NCBI RefSeq assembly: GCF_016086655.4
Contig: NC_052134.2
Span: 37,943,971-38,007,970, forward strand
Direction: 5' to 3'
Length of the DNA stretch: 64,000 nt
Origin: Lepeophtheirus salmonis
Lineage: Eukaryota; Arthropoda; Copepoda; Siphonostomatoida; Caligidae
A model generated the notes under the pieces. It was not told the DNA's origin, searched no databases, and saw nothing but the letters and a program-made list of their open reading frames with translations. Shown here piece by piece: positions 1 through 12,000 of this stretch. The translations under genes and the position numbers were made by a program. Position 1 is the first letter of the stretch. The number at the start of each line of letters is the position of its first letter.

Positions 1-964
1 ATACCTTATTTAGACCTTGTACATATTATGTGCAAGGTATGTGTATTTGAAAAGTCCTAAAAATCTCACAAAATATTTGTGGTAAAATGAGAAATATTCA
101 AAAACAACTTCAATTTAACCAATTGGATACAATATAAAGAACGTTTTATTTATGTATATATAAACCTTAGCATCAAAAAGAGAAAAAGACAAAAAAAAAA
201 TGACAGCTGACAAAAAAAAATATAAATATCTTTGTTGAAACCATAATTTAAAGAAATATATTTGTCTTAGTTCTTTTAATGAATTTAAACCAATTATGAC
301 TATCCAACTTTGGATGTAGTTATGTGTAAAAAATATTATCTGATCATCATCTTAAATACACTACATATAACCCACCTTTACTGATCAAACATTCCAAAGA
401 GTACTATCCCCAAATAATTAGAAGGCTCTTGTCTCCTTAATAATAATCCAAGAAGTTCAAACACTCTCTTATATGATGTCCATAAAACTCCTAACAAGTA
501 TATATAGGTATTATCTTTCCCTTTAAAAAAAAATATTCCTTAATTAGAAGGCTTGGCCTTTAAATAAACCAATGCTTACTGGCGTTACAAGAAAACCCAT
601 ATAATTAATAGGTAGCTACTAAAAAGGTAAAGTTTAAAGTTAAAAATGTACGTAATTTTTGTTTCAAATTTATACTTCATTAAGATAAATTGGCTTTACA
701 TTTTTTTTCAAGGCTTTAAAGCTCTTTATCGCATTTTTAACAAAGAATTTGTATGCTTCGACAATCCTTTCTTACTTATATTTCTATCAATATAAGACCT
801 ACTGTAGCTTTATATTTTCATACGACTTTAAGATTCAAAATATTCAGATAATTTATTTTATTAGTACCTCATGACATAAGATGCTCTAAGAAAAGAGATG
901 AAATACATATCTATGGAGACAAAAATATCACATTGAATACTGATAGGTAGTGATGCTAATTGGT
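1..964. other. AT-rich intergenic sequence
   Basis: No coding, RNA or transposon signature seen. The sequence is AT-rich with A and T homopolymers and frequent stops in all frames. Confidence 0.5.
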
Positions 965-1340
965 AGAATTTTGGGCATGTTAAAAAACAACAAACAAAAA
1001 AAAAAAAAACATGGTAACCTAGACAATTTAAAGAATGTTTTGGAGGAGATCAGCAACAACAAGCTGTCACAAGGGAGGAGAGCATAAGGAAATAAGCAAT
1101 TATAGGCAAAAATTACTACGATGTCGATCCTCAATTATACTCTAAGTCCGACGAGCTCTGTAACAAGTTTTCAGGGTTCCTCTCCGTCTTTTATGAGTAC
1201 ATGCAAAATGTTCAATCCGGGGTTCAATATAAAAATGATAGCTTGGATGTAGTAGAAAAGGAAGTTTACTCCTTAGAAATTAGATAATAATGATAGCAGA
1301 TTAGAAAATGAAAATTGAGATGGGATTTTTGTAGATAACT
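965..1340 (+). repeat. Dispersed repeat family R1, copy A
   Basis: This stretch matches segments near 45.5 kb (inverted), 54.9 kb and 56.6 kb in the same order of landmarks. These are a block like ACATGGTAACC, then GTTTTGGAGGAGATC, then a GATGTCGATCCTCAATT block, then TTTTATGAGTAC, and finally a run like GAATTAAATAATAATGA. In copy A the block after the A-tract reads in one frame as a peptide containing NYYDVDPQLYS, which resembles peptides readable in the other copies. Stops and frameshifts break every copy. It may be a decayed coding repeat or a non-autonomous element. No terminal repeats or target duplications were identified, so the borders are approximate. Confidence 0.6.
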
Positions 1341-3377
1341 ATTAGAGTTTTATTCTCCTCGGATTCTACAAATATGGCCCATCCCTAGTCATTCATTGAT
1401 TGAGTGTGTGTGTGTTAATGAGTGAGCATATTTTAGGGACGTGTTTTTTGATTCATTATTATGATTTCAACTGAGATGTCGCCTTTTTTTTTTAGAGTAT
1501 CCCTAATCATGATTAATTATAATTTTCTATCGATTAGTCGAATAAATATGTGAAAAATACTTTTTATCATAACAGACTTTATAATATTATTTATATTTTC
1601 CTAGCATTTTTGTAAAATAGTCAAACCTTTATTAAATGACAAGGCAAGGGAAACAGAAAAAGAGACTTGTAATTGGATAGTACTTTTTATACCAGGTTTT
1701 CCATTTTGTAATCATTCTAAAATTGAAAATTGGATATTGCAAGGGTACAATTAAAACAGGTGGCCGTTAGACCAGGGTTTGACTGTATATAAATAACAGT
1801 GAACATCTGCCCTCTTTTTATATATTGCCCAGTGCGGGGACTTTTTTTATTTAATTAATAAAATTTCGGCTATTTTTTTATAATAGGATTCAAGATATGT
1901 ATATTTTCTAAAAAATATCCAAAATATATTTTAATATTAACTCCCCTCTAAAAACAGATACTGATCAGACCACTGTCTTCTTTTTTTTATGAAATCAAAA
2001 TATGGCAACCTTGTTATGATATATTAAATAATAGTAATTGCTTATAAATAAAAACAAGCCAACTATAGTTGTTCTTGCATAGTATCTGAAATCTTAAGAA
2101 AAAAAAAAACCCCATACAATAATGCTTATACTCATAAAACTAAATTTAAATAATCGTGTATTTCTGATTTTCTGAAAAAACCTATATGAAATTACAACCT
2201 TTACTTGTAAATGGCTAAAATAACTATTTATTTAACAAGATACTCATAAATCAAAGGAAATCCTAATTATTAGATTCCATCATTGAACACATTTTATTTT
2301 TGATTTTTTTTAAGCTGCATTTTGAGAAATATACATATATATAGTTTTGAAATACCTGCGTTAAGCCCTTATATTTTAGCTATGTAACTAACATTATCTC
2401 CGAATATATTAATGTCATGCTTTTCTGGAAATAAGCATATTTTTAGGAGGGAGAGGGCATACCTGTGCCCCAACCTGTTTCAGGAATACTTTTTTTTGTC
2501 ATATTGCTTCTAATTTTTTTTAATAGGCCAATTGTTCAATGGAGCATCAAATATGAGAGATATCAATGAAAGTGCAGTAATATGGCTTTATCTAATTAAA
2601 CTTTGGCCAAATTATTTTGCTCTTTTCAGCTCTAAAGCTTGGAATGATGATTTTCAGTAAAAAATTCTGCAATATGTATCCCCTCCCTAAATATTTCTAA
2701 ATCTTAAAAATAGAGTGACTTTTGATTCATTAAAACCCTAAATTATTTTAAATTTTTCACTTGCAAATACAAATACTTTTTTTTTTTCTTTTTTGTAATC
2801 CATACATTTTTCTTGAAAATTTTAGGATTCTGATTAAATTATTCCCGGAAGGAGATAAATGGTATTAAATAACTCCATATACGTTAATATATAAGTATTT
2901 GGCAGCATTGTATTAAAAAATATATACATATATTTGAATACTGATTTAACCATTAAATAAATTAATAGATATTTTGTAAGTTGTTCCTAAATATAGATAT
3001 TTCTAAATAGTTTTAGTTAAAACAGTTTACACATATATATTTTACCAGCGGTGATAATCAAAGCCTATAACGGTCAACTTATAGTTAGTATTTATAGAAA
3101 ATAAAAGTTATCATTGTTGGGTAAAGTAATACATTTAAGATAATAATATTGAAATCTAAAAAAAATGTAATATTACAAAGAAATAATTAATAAAAAAAAA
3201 GTCCCATAATGTAAATAATATATTTATAAATGTCACACAAAAAAAAAATACTAAAAATCGATTGTTGTCAGTCAGACATCCCTGACGAAATCAGAGGTAT
3301 AGAATTCTGCAGACTAGCCAATTTATTGTAAAAACTATACTTGAAAATGTCTGTATTTGTTTTTGGGAAGTAGATGC
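1341..3377. other. AT-rich intergenic sequence
   Basis: Apart from the short MITE end at 1757-1785, I see no gene or repeat I can classify. There is a short GT-rich run near 1405-1415 and many homopolymer tracts. Confidence 0.45.
1757..1785 (-). repeat. Solo end of a pogo/Tigger-like MITE
   Basis: Read on the minus strand this is a terminus close to CAGTCAAACCCTGGTCTAAC followed by GGCCACC. It matches the left end of the element at 6198 (CAGTCAAACCTGGTCTAGCA). A TA dinucleotide lies next to the end, as expected for Tc1/mariner/pogo target duplications. No partner end was found nearby, so it is taken as truncated. Confidence 0.5.
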
Positions 3378-3835
3378 ACGGGCGGCGTCCGCAGGTTTAT
3401 ATATATTTTTTATATGTATATGGTGGGTGGGCTTTGTATTTGTAATTTTTTTTTTAAATTCATACCCATTCGAAAATATTTTAATAATCAAATTTAAAAT
3501 ATTAAATTTTTTGAAAAAAATTTCAAAATTTGACAACTAACAGAAGAAATTGAACATTTTGAAGAAAAAAAAAATCAAAATCTGTGGCTGTTTACATCAA
3601 ATTAGTTTTTTCGAAAAAAATTCAAAAATTACATTTTTATAGAAAAAACTTCAAATATTAAACTATTTAAATAGCAGCTGCTCACAAAAATTTAGATTTT
3701 TGCAAAAAAATATTCAAAAATTTTATTTTTGCAAAAAAAACTTAATAATCATTTTTTTTTTGGAAATTAGGATATGGGGGGAGGGGAAGCTACAGCCCTC
3801 CACCACATCCCTTGCAGACATCCCTGCGATTTATT
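3378..3835 (+). repeat. GC-capped A/T-rich repeat, copy 1
   Basis: The left cap contains GGCGTCCGCAGG and a G/T-rich stretch. The right cap reads GGGGGGAGGGGAAGCTACAG followed by CCCTCC and ends near GACATCCCTGC. Between the caps lie diverged tandem units of the type AAATTT, GTTCAC or GAATAG, then more A/T runs ending in TTTTTCC. The same architecture recurs at 4.86, 8.2 and 36.6 kb. The caps resemble the CAGGGGCGTC ends of the small element at 9393-9587, which suggests one non-autonomous DNA transposon family. Confidence 0.55.
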
Positions 3836-4857
3836 TATGATTAGAGATTTTTGTTTCGTGGTACGAACATTATACATATATGGTCACAGTACGAGGTATT
3901 TAAATTTTGAGAGGTCAAAATCAAAGGTCAAGGAAACGTAGAAAATGTATAATTGACCATAACCTTAGAAGAAATTGAGATACATAACTTAATTTGATTT
4001 TAGGCGCAGGTTTTGCTCTCTATCGATTGCCCATTTTCATATTTCATATTTAACATTTCTTTAAACATATTTGGGAGAAAAAACAATTTCCAGACTATTT
4101 TGGACTCTAACTGAACAGGAAGTAAAATATCCAAGTTTCAATCCTAAAATCTAGCATACATTAAATATGGAGATAGACAATATTATTTATCTATCTCCAT
4201 AATTGTGGCTTTTAAAAATCATGCTTATTTTTTTGTATGAATTTATTCAGAAGTTTAATTAGAAGGCATATTTTTTATCGGGAAGAGTCTATCATGAATG
4301 TTTAATTGATTTTATATATGTATGCAATTTGATCTTGATCCTTAAACAATGGCTTATGTTAGAAATAGAATGACGAGTTTTTTAGAAGGAGTTTTTTTAT
4401 TGGACTCCATTTTAGTATCAAATTATCTTTCTTTAAAAACATCAATGAATAAATGGATCCTAAAATAAGGAATATACTTTTGAGGCAAGTTTATTTTCAA
4501 ATATTTGTGAAATTTTCATTTTTTTTTCTTTTTTAATTATGTGCCATGTCAAGAAAAAAGTAACCTGAGACTATTTTTCTTAAGAGTGTGTCCGGAGTAT
4601 AGACATTTTAATTCTTAATCTAATTATCTTACAATTCTATTTATAAATAATTTTGATTAGTCATTCGGAGACGCGCAAAGTGCTCAAAATGATATATCTG
4701 TCATGGAAAAAATAGAAAACAGGCTCTATTTGAAAGGCATTATAGGAACTAAACAAAGTCCCTTATACCAAATGAAGACGTTCTACCAGAGGTTGGGTAA
4801 CTTTTTTTAGTGTACCCCAAAAGAACTTATAGTAAAATTAATTTAACCCAAACTAGT
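3836..4857. other. AT-rich intergenic sequence with a small hairpin
   Basis: No gene seen. A perfect 12-bp inverted repeat (TATGGAGATAGA at 4166-4177 and its complement at 4190-4201) flanks a 12-nt loop. Confidence 0.45.
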
Positions 4858-5412
4858 GCAGGACGTCCGCAGGATTATATTTGGGGGGAGGAGGCTTGGT
4901 TCTTGTAATATTTTTTTAACAAATATCCACCGCTGTTCACAAAAAATTTAAGTTTATGGGGGAAAAAATGAAAAATTAAATATTCAGAAAAAAAAATTGA
5001 AAAATTAATTTTTTTTTTTAATTTCAAATAATTTTTTTTTATTACAAATCTATAGCTATTGATAGAAAATTTAATTTTTTGGTAAAAAATTTGAAAAGTT
5101 TAATATTTGGGTAAAAAAATTGAAAAATTATATCTTTTTGAGACAAATGTTGAATTTTTTTTTCAAATATTCAATTTTTTGGAAAAAAAAAATCTAAAAT
5201 TTTTTTTTTTTCAAGAATTTACTTTTTGGAAAAAAAAATTCAAAAATTTAATCTTAAATATTATATTTTTTGGAAAAAAAATTCAAAAATCTATAACCAT
5301 TTACAAAAAGTTTAGCGTTAACATTCCTCATCCAGACCAAAAAAAAAATTAGTAAAAATTCCTTAATTTGGTGAGGGGAGGCTACAGCTTCTCCAGCAGA
5401 CACATCTGCTTT
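4858..5412 (+). repeat. GC-capped A/T-rich repeat, copy 2
   Basis: It begins with GGACGTCCGCAGG and a G-rich stretch, and ends with a GGGGAGGCTACAGC block and GACACATCTGC. The interior is a run of diverged units with poly-A and poly-T separated by GTTCACAAAA or ATAGCTAT cores. Open frames inside it are low-complexity F/K/N/I peptides and are not taken as genes. Confidence 0.55.
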
Positions 5413-6197
5413 GCAATGCTGTTTAATTGTTTATTTCATTTAACACTAGGAAGTAGAACTCACATTACAACAAAATTTTCTAAATAACTCCATTTGGCGT
5501 AATTTACACCTGTTCTCCTATCACTGCCCTAGACTATAACTAATATTATAAGGTTTCTCAATTCATCACATAAATCAAAATATGACGCCCATAATTTACC
5601 AAAATAAGTCAATGAGTCATAGGGCATTTATATTTATAAAGTAATAGTTTTTTTTGTGTTGATACACCACATATAATTTTAAAAATAAATAATTTAATTG
5701 ATCTTTCGTACTTTTATTTTTATATGAATTTAACAAATTACTTTTCCTAAATATAATATCATTCAGCCTCAAGGATTTGTTTATCATTAATGGAAATATT
5801 CAATATTTAGATCATATAATTTTTTTTTATACAGCCCTTCTTTTTTCCCCAGACGCTCCGCAAAGTTTTTTATAAATTCATTATATCTCCGAATTTTTGT
5901 TATTTAAGTAGATGTTAATTCAATTTTAAATAAAAGTCAAATTAAAAATAAAGTAGGACCAAAATTTATGAAAAAAGATTATTAAAACCAAGAATAAAAA
6001 TTCAATAATATTTTTGGTATTCTTTAATGCTTTTAATGTCAAAGTATAAATATATTTCTACACAAGTTACAAAATAGCATCTTAAAAAATGACTCCCCCT
6101 TAAAAACAGACAAGGATTGGACCATGTGTCCTCTTTATTTGAAATTAAAATATGATCAGTTTATTATATAACATTGATTACATCAGAACTAGACATA
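5413..6197. other. AT-rich intergenic sequence
   Basis: No recognisable gene, RNA or element. Confidence 0.45.
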
Positions 6198-6734
6198 CAG
6201 TCAAACCTGGTCTAGCAGTCACTTGATTTAAGCATGTCACCTCACAATTCGGCCATATCTAGTTCCCGCGCAGGAATTTCATAATATAAATAAACTGTAT
6301 TAATTGTTTTGCCTGGCCAGTGGTCACACGAATTGCCACAAAGTTGTTACATAGGTTCATAAATGAACCTGATTTTAACAGTCACCTTTCAAACTTACAT
6401 AGACTGTTGACTATCAAACAAAGAAGGAGTGACCAACTATAGAATTATACATAGACCCTTTTTGCACAAATTAATCAATGTAAGAAAAATGCATGCACTT
6501 AAATGAAAGGTGTTTTCCCCACATTTATGTATTTCCCCCATTATATACCTATCTCACAATGAATATTATTCCATTACTGCCCAGGTGTTAATTGTATCCA
6601 TTATTCTATTCTCTCATTCACCATTTTCAACTTTTAAACTGTTTCAAAATACCAAACCTGATTTAAGAGGTAATCTGCACACAGAGGTCACTTCTCAGTT
6701 TCCTTTGCCTAACTGCTTAATACAAATTTGACTA
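6198..6734 (+). repeat. Pogo/Tigger-like MITE
   Basis: The left end is CAGTCAAACCTGGTCTAGCA. The right end, read in complement, is TAGTCAAATTTGTATTAAGC. Both are bordered by TA. Inside, motifs like the terminal repeat recur several times (for example CCTGATTTTAACAGTCACC), as if terminal segments had been duplicated internally. No transposase reading frame remains, so it is non-autonomous. Assignment to the pogo branch rests only on the style of the ends and the TA target. Confidence 0.5.
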
Positions 6735-8224
6735 TAGATATATACAATACCTGCAGAAAAGGATAAGTACCATTTTTTGTTATTTTCGACAATTTTTAGT
6801 TCTTTGTAATTAAAAGGAGTGGTAAGTCCGTGAAGTTAAAATATCATTCCTGAAGGATATATCGATTGTATACATGTTAATGTAGAAGTATTTATGTTGT
6901 ATAAGGAAGTTCATAGTATGTTTTTGTGAATAAGATACATTCTGTAAAATCTTTACAAGTACTACAATGGTTTAACATTTGGCTTATTTTTGCATTTATT
7001 GTTCAAAATAGCAGTGTATCATTTGTTTAACATATTTTATAAAAAGTGATAGAACGTGATCTGAGTTTACACTGGCCCCTTAAAATGGAACTTACAATCA
7101 ATCCCTGATATAGACAACTCTGAAACAAATACGTTTTTTTATCGAAGGCGTTGTGGTCCAAATTAATTTCAAATATTAAATAAAAAATAGCAAATTTTTG
7201 TGTATTTAAATTGTTTTTCTATTGATTATGTAACTTTTTTGCTGCGGTGAAATGTGATACTTCTAGCGACAATTAACTTGATAGCGCATTTTTACAATTG
7301 TATTCACACTACCAGGCCTGTGACTATAGAAGGGGGTATGGAGAGGTCTTAGACCTCCTTGACCAAAATGTTGTTATCAAAGTTTTTGAAAAACAAAATT
7401 TTTGTCTAAATTTGGCTTCTTACGTTACATTTGAAAATTAACAATATTCAAAATTGTATTTTCTTTCTTCAAAGTTTTATTTTACAGAAAATATAATTAG
7501 TTCTAAAAAACACTATTTTATAATTGTCTATATTTTGACAAAAAAAATATATATATGCTATCATTATCACAAATTAAAATAACTACGTCAGTTTATCAAT
7601 TTAATTTGTTCAGTAAAAACCTCAAGCACCCCTTCAACGTAAGATAATATATGGTAACTATTGTTAATTAAGGTTTAATTAAAGTATTTATAATTCTTAT
7701 AAGCACTCCAAGATAGACGAGATATATTGATTATAAAGTCATATAGCAAAAAATATATTTTAAGACGTTTTTTGCCTGGTATATGAAAAGTTCTACACCG
7801 TTTTAAATTTAAAATTTGCAAACAAAAAACTGATTACGGCCATGTTAGAGGTTCATTTTGGGCGTAGTACATGTGATTTGAAAAAATGGAATTTATGGGT
7901 CAAAATTGGTCATCGTTACGCATCTTGTACCGTCCCCAATATGACACCTTATATCAAAAATTGTACTTTTTATATTGATAAGTATTTGGTTTATGAATAA
8001 AAAATATGGTGCACCTTGTTTAAAATCAATTAAGGACTCTATGAGGTACTCAATGATTTGCATTTTCCTGTTTTATCAACGATAATCTTCCTCTTTTTTC
8101 AACAGGAATTAAATTTTGCACTTCTCTTTATATTTGATAAAATAGGAAAATTGCAAATCATTGACATGCTAAAAATGGCTTAAGAGATTTCAAACTTTTA
8201 CAAAGGCAGTTTTTAACTGTTCCC
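6735..8224. other. AT-rich intergenic sequence
   Basis: No gene recognised. A short stretch near 7040-7110 vaguely recalls the MITE ends but is too diverged to call. Confidence 0.4.
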
Positions 8225-8922
8225 AGCAGAAAATGCCTTTGTATAGTGGGGAAACTATAAAAAAATCAGAGGTGTCTTATTATACGTTGGTTTTTGGATT
8301 TAAAAAAAAAAATCAAAAACTAAATTTTGTGTTAAAAATTTCAAAATCTATAGCTATTCATAAAAAAATTAATTTTTTGTTACAAATTTCAAAAGTCCAT
8401 AGTTATTTACAAAAACATAGATTTTTATGTTTAAAAATTACCATTTTTTTTTAATTTTAAAAATCCATAGCTGTTCACAAAAAAGCTATATTTTCATTCA
8501 AAAAAATTACAATAATAAAATTCATTGTAATTTTTTTTCAAAAATCCATTGTTATTCACAGAAAAATAAATTGATTGAAAAAAAGTTTAAAATTTTTTTC
8601 GGAAAAAATTTCAAAAATTTACAGATATTTACAACTTTTTTTTTTAAAATTATTTTTCCAAAATTAAGGTGTAAATATTACTTTTGGGGAAAAAATTCAT
8701 AGCTATTCACAGAATATTAAATTTTTTGATATTTTTTTGGAAAAAGTTAAGCTATTTGCATAAAATTATTTTTTTTCAAAAATAAATTCAATATTAAATT
8801 TTTTACTCTGCTGCATAATTTACCCAAATGACGAAAAAAAGTTATAGAAAAAAGTAAAAATTCCTTAATTTGGGGCAGGGCTACACCCCCTCTAGCCCAC
8901 CCCCCCGCATACGCCCCTACTA
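8225..8922 (+). repeat. GC-capped A/T-rich repeat, copy 3
   Basis: The right cap is clear: GGGGCAGGGCTACACCCCC, a CCCACCCCCCCGC tract, then CATACGCCCCTAC near 8922. The interior carries about a dozen diverged units with ATCCATAGCTATTCACA-type cores between A and T runs. The left border is uncertain. Open frames here are low-complexity and not called. Confidence 0.5.
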
Positions 8923-9041
8923 ATAATGAGACTGTCTAATGAAAATATTTCGGCAATATTAAAGGAATAACAAATAATTATAAATCATTTCAGATTTCAA
9001 ACTTCGGAAGATTGTTGAGAGGCTATGATTATTATTGGAAA

Positions 9042-12000
9042 ATGAGATACCTCTTCTATACATTTTACTTGTTCATTTACGTAAAAGCCATTAAACATCA
9101 CGATGACTATGGTATTGAAGGTGAGTTTAAATATATGAATGATTATTCTTTTCAATGTCTTTTTATTTTTCCAGATCCTCCGCCACAGCACAGTATGCAA
9201 CAATGTACCTATTTAATTAATTATCCATAAACAATTATACTTTTATACTTTAGATTGGGAAGAACCCAAAAATCGAAAAGTTTGTTTCCGGATTCAAGAT
9301 TATTACAAATCTCATTGCTTCGACAAATGGTCACGTGAGTATTTGTTTTTTTTTTTTTTTTATATTTTAATATTTATATCCAAATAAGGTGCCAGGGGCG
9401 TCTGCAGAGGGTGGGTTGGAGGGGTTCCCAAATGAAGGAAAAAAATTCTTAGAAAAACAGAAAGGAAACTTTTTCTTTCATAAAAAGAAGTATGTAGCTA
9501 CGAAAACAAAAATAAATTGGAAGTTTTTCTAAATGTTAATAATAAACAAAGCCACCTTCCACTAAGTATAATCTTGTGACGCCCCTGGGTGTACTGATAT
9601 AACTTTTAAACTGAGGAAGGGAAACGAACCAATTTTACAGAGGGAACTTAAGTAATGACAAAGAGTAGAATTATAATTTTGTGTCAGTAAAAATTTCTTC
9701 AGTCTAGCCCAGTCTTTGGAACGTTACTTAGGTAGTACTTTACTAAATCGTAATCATGTGAGTGACTTTGCATTTTTTTTTTCTTGTGATTTTGTGATTT
9801 TTGCCTCCCTGTTGTATAATAAAGTTTCAATGCTTTAAAACTTTGGAGTACTAATCAGTATTATTGAATTTTTGATTCAAGATACTATGTCGTCAGTATT
9901 TTGTGAGTCTTCTTAAAATTTCAATCTTGAATTCATGGATATTTATTTACTCCTAATAATGTGTACTTCTTTTCTCTTCAGATGAAGCTCTCTCATCTTC
10001 AGAGCACACTGACAAACTATACAATTAAACCTTTATTTTTATTTCTGAGCAATTCTACATAATTTTATTTTGTCTAATTTTTATGGGAAACTTTTTAAGC
10101 AAAAGTTGGTAATTAAACAATTTTCTACACTTTTAAGTCGATATGACCCCCTCCATTTTGAATTATGGCTACAATACGGGGACGAACAGAAGGACAAATA
10201 GCCTTGATGCAGACCAAGGACAAGTTCAAAGAAAAGGTAATCAATTCTACTGTTCAGATCAGCGTCCTCTGTGAACATCTTCTTGTCGGAGATTGACTTG
10301 TACGCGGAGGAGATCACACTCACTTTGCAATTTTGCTTCTTACTCGAACATTTTTGTTCCCACAAAAACAAATCGTAGATTTTTGTAAGCTCTTTCGAAT
10401 GGTGCCTAGTACAAAATTGTCATAATTTTAGAACTGAGGCTAGACGTCCTCGAAAAGGATTCTAATTTTTGAGTCCTCACCCTGTATATATGGAAAAAAA
10501 AATCTAATAATGAAGTAGTACTTTAATAAATTGTGATGACGACTTCGGAAAAAAAAAAAAATTGTGACCTCGGGATTTTCTGGTATTTTTTTATTTATTT
10601 GATTATTAGTAATAATATATTGATTAAAAAACATTGCAAATATTTTGAAAAAATTGGAATACATTATACAGAAACAACATATTATAAAATATGACTAAAT
10701 ATTTAAAAAAAACATCAAAAAAACAAAAACCCTCAATGCCATCAACTGGAATCGATTTAAATTTTTTAAAGAACCGAAGAGTAGAAGTTGATTGCACTCT
10801 AATGGCTCACAATCCTAGATAGTGATCGCTACAAGAACAAATTTAAGTTATATTTTTTTTAACTGAATTAATGTTATTTTTTACGAACAAAATTAGATTT
10901 TTGTTTTGTAATGTACAGGGATGTTTTTTTTTTTTTAAATTGTCCCATAGTTTAAATACTTGTATTGCATAAAATAACTGTCTCACAGGTTTTGTAGTTA
11001 AATATATATTTTTTCGAAAATACATACATAAACAAAACATTAAATTTTCATAATTCCCTTGAAAGATATATATTTTTCAAAAAATGGAAAAATACTAAAA
11101 GGATTACACCTCTATTAATAGCTGAGCACACTTCCAAGTTAATCCAAAAGATTGCCAAGGTCATTCGGAAAATTATTTACAGGTGCAAAAAGTGATTGGG
11201 CGATGGAATTGAGTCTGATAGGAAGTCAGGGAGTGGAATAACAAAACTGTGAAGTTGGTCAAGGCTGTCCGTGAAAAAATTGGGTAAAATCCACGAAGAT
11301 CCATAGAAAAGATGGACCAGGGTCATAATGTGCAGCAAAACCACTATGATCAAGATTGTTAAAGATGGCATTGGAGTCAAACCGTAGAAAATTCAGTACC
11401 GTCATCTTTTGTCAAAAGGTACCATTATAAAGAGAAAGGATTGAAGCAAAGTTTTGCTCAACTGGCATGCAGTACATAAGAATGTCATCATGGTTTATTG
11501 TTACGAAAAGTTATTGACTGTAAGTCGGAAATTCAACGAGCAAAATGACAGAGTCTTGGCACAGACATATGACAGCATTGATTCCAGACAAAAATTTGGC
11601 TACAAAAAGCAAAACTAGATTCTATCATGGTTTGGGTCCCTGTGTCTTCAAATGTGACAAAATCAAATCATCTATATTCCATGTTCCTGATAGGGGTAAA
11701 AATTGATCAAAAAGTTTATTTAGACTTTTTGAAGACAGAAGTTAAACCCTGCATAAAAACAGCATTTCCACGTCAAGAAGTTTGCTTCACTCAGGATTGA
11801 GCTCCAGCTCATGGTGCCCACTCAGTTCAAAACTGGTGTAAAAAAAGTTCCAGTATTTTGAGAGAAGTCTATGTGGCCTCCCTCTTCGCCTAATTAAAAT
11901 CCCCTGGACTTTTCCCTTTAGGGAATGTTGGAGAGGGAGTTCAATGCTTATTCTTCAAGAAATAAGGATGCTCTCATGGCAACCCTTCAGAAGAAATGAA

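Noticed and set aside
1400..1420. GT dinucleotide run as a microsatellite
   Set aside because: Only about five repeats, too short to be notable.
5107..5352. Open frame of 81 codons, plus strand
   Set aside because: Low-complexity F/K/N/L peptide from the A/T-rich repeat interior. The same kind of frame appears in every copy of that repeat.
8233..8702. Two overlapping open frames in the third GC-capped repeat
   Set aside because: They read through poly-A and poly-T units and have no domain or sensible composition.
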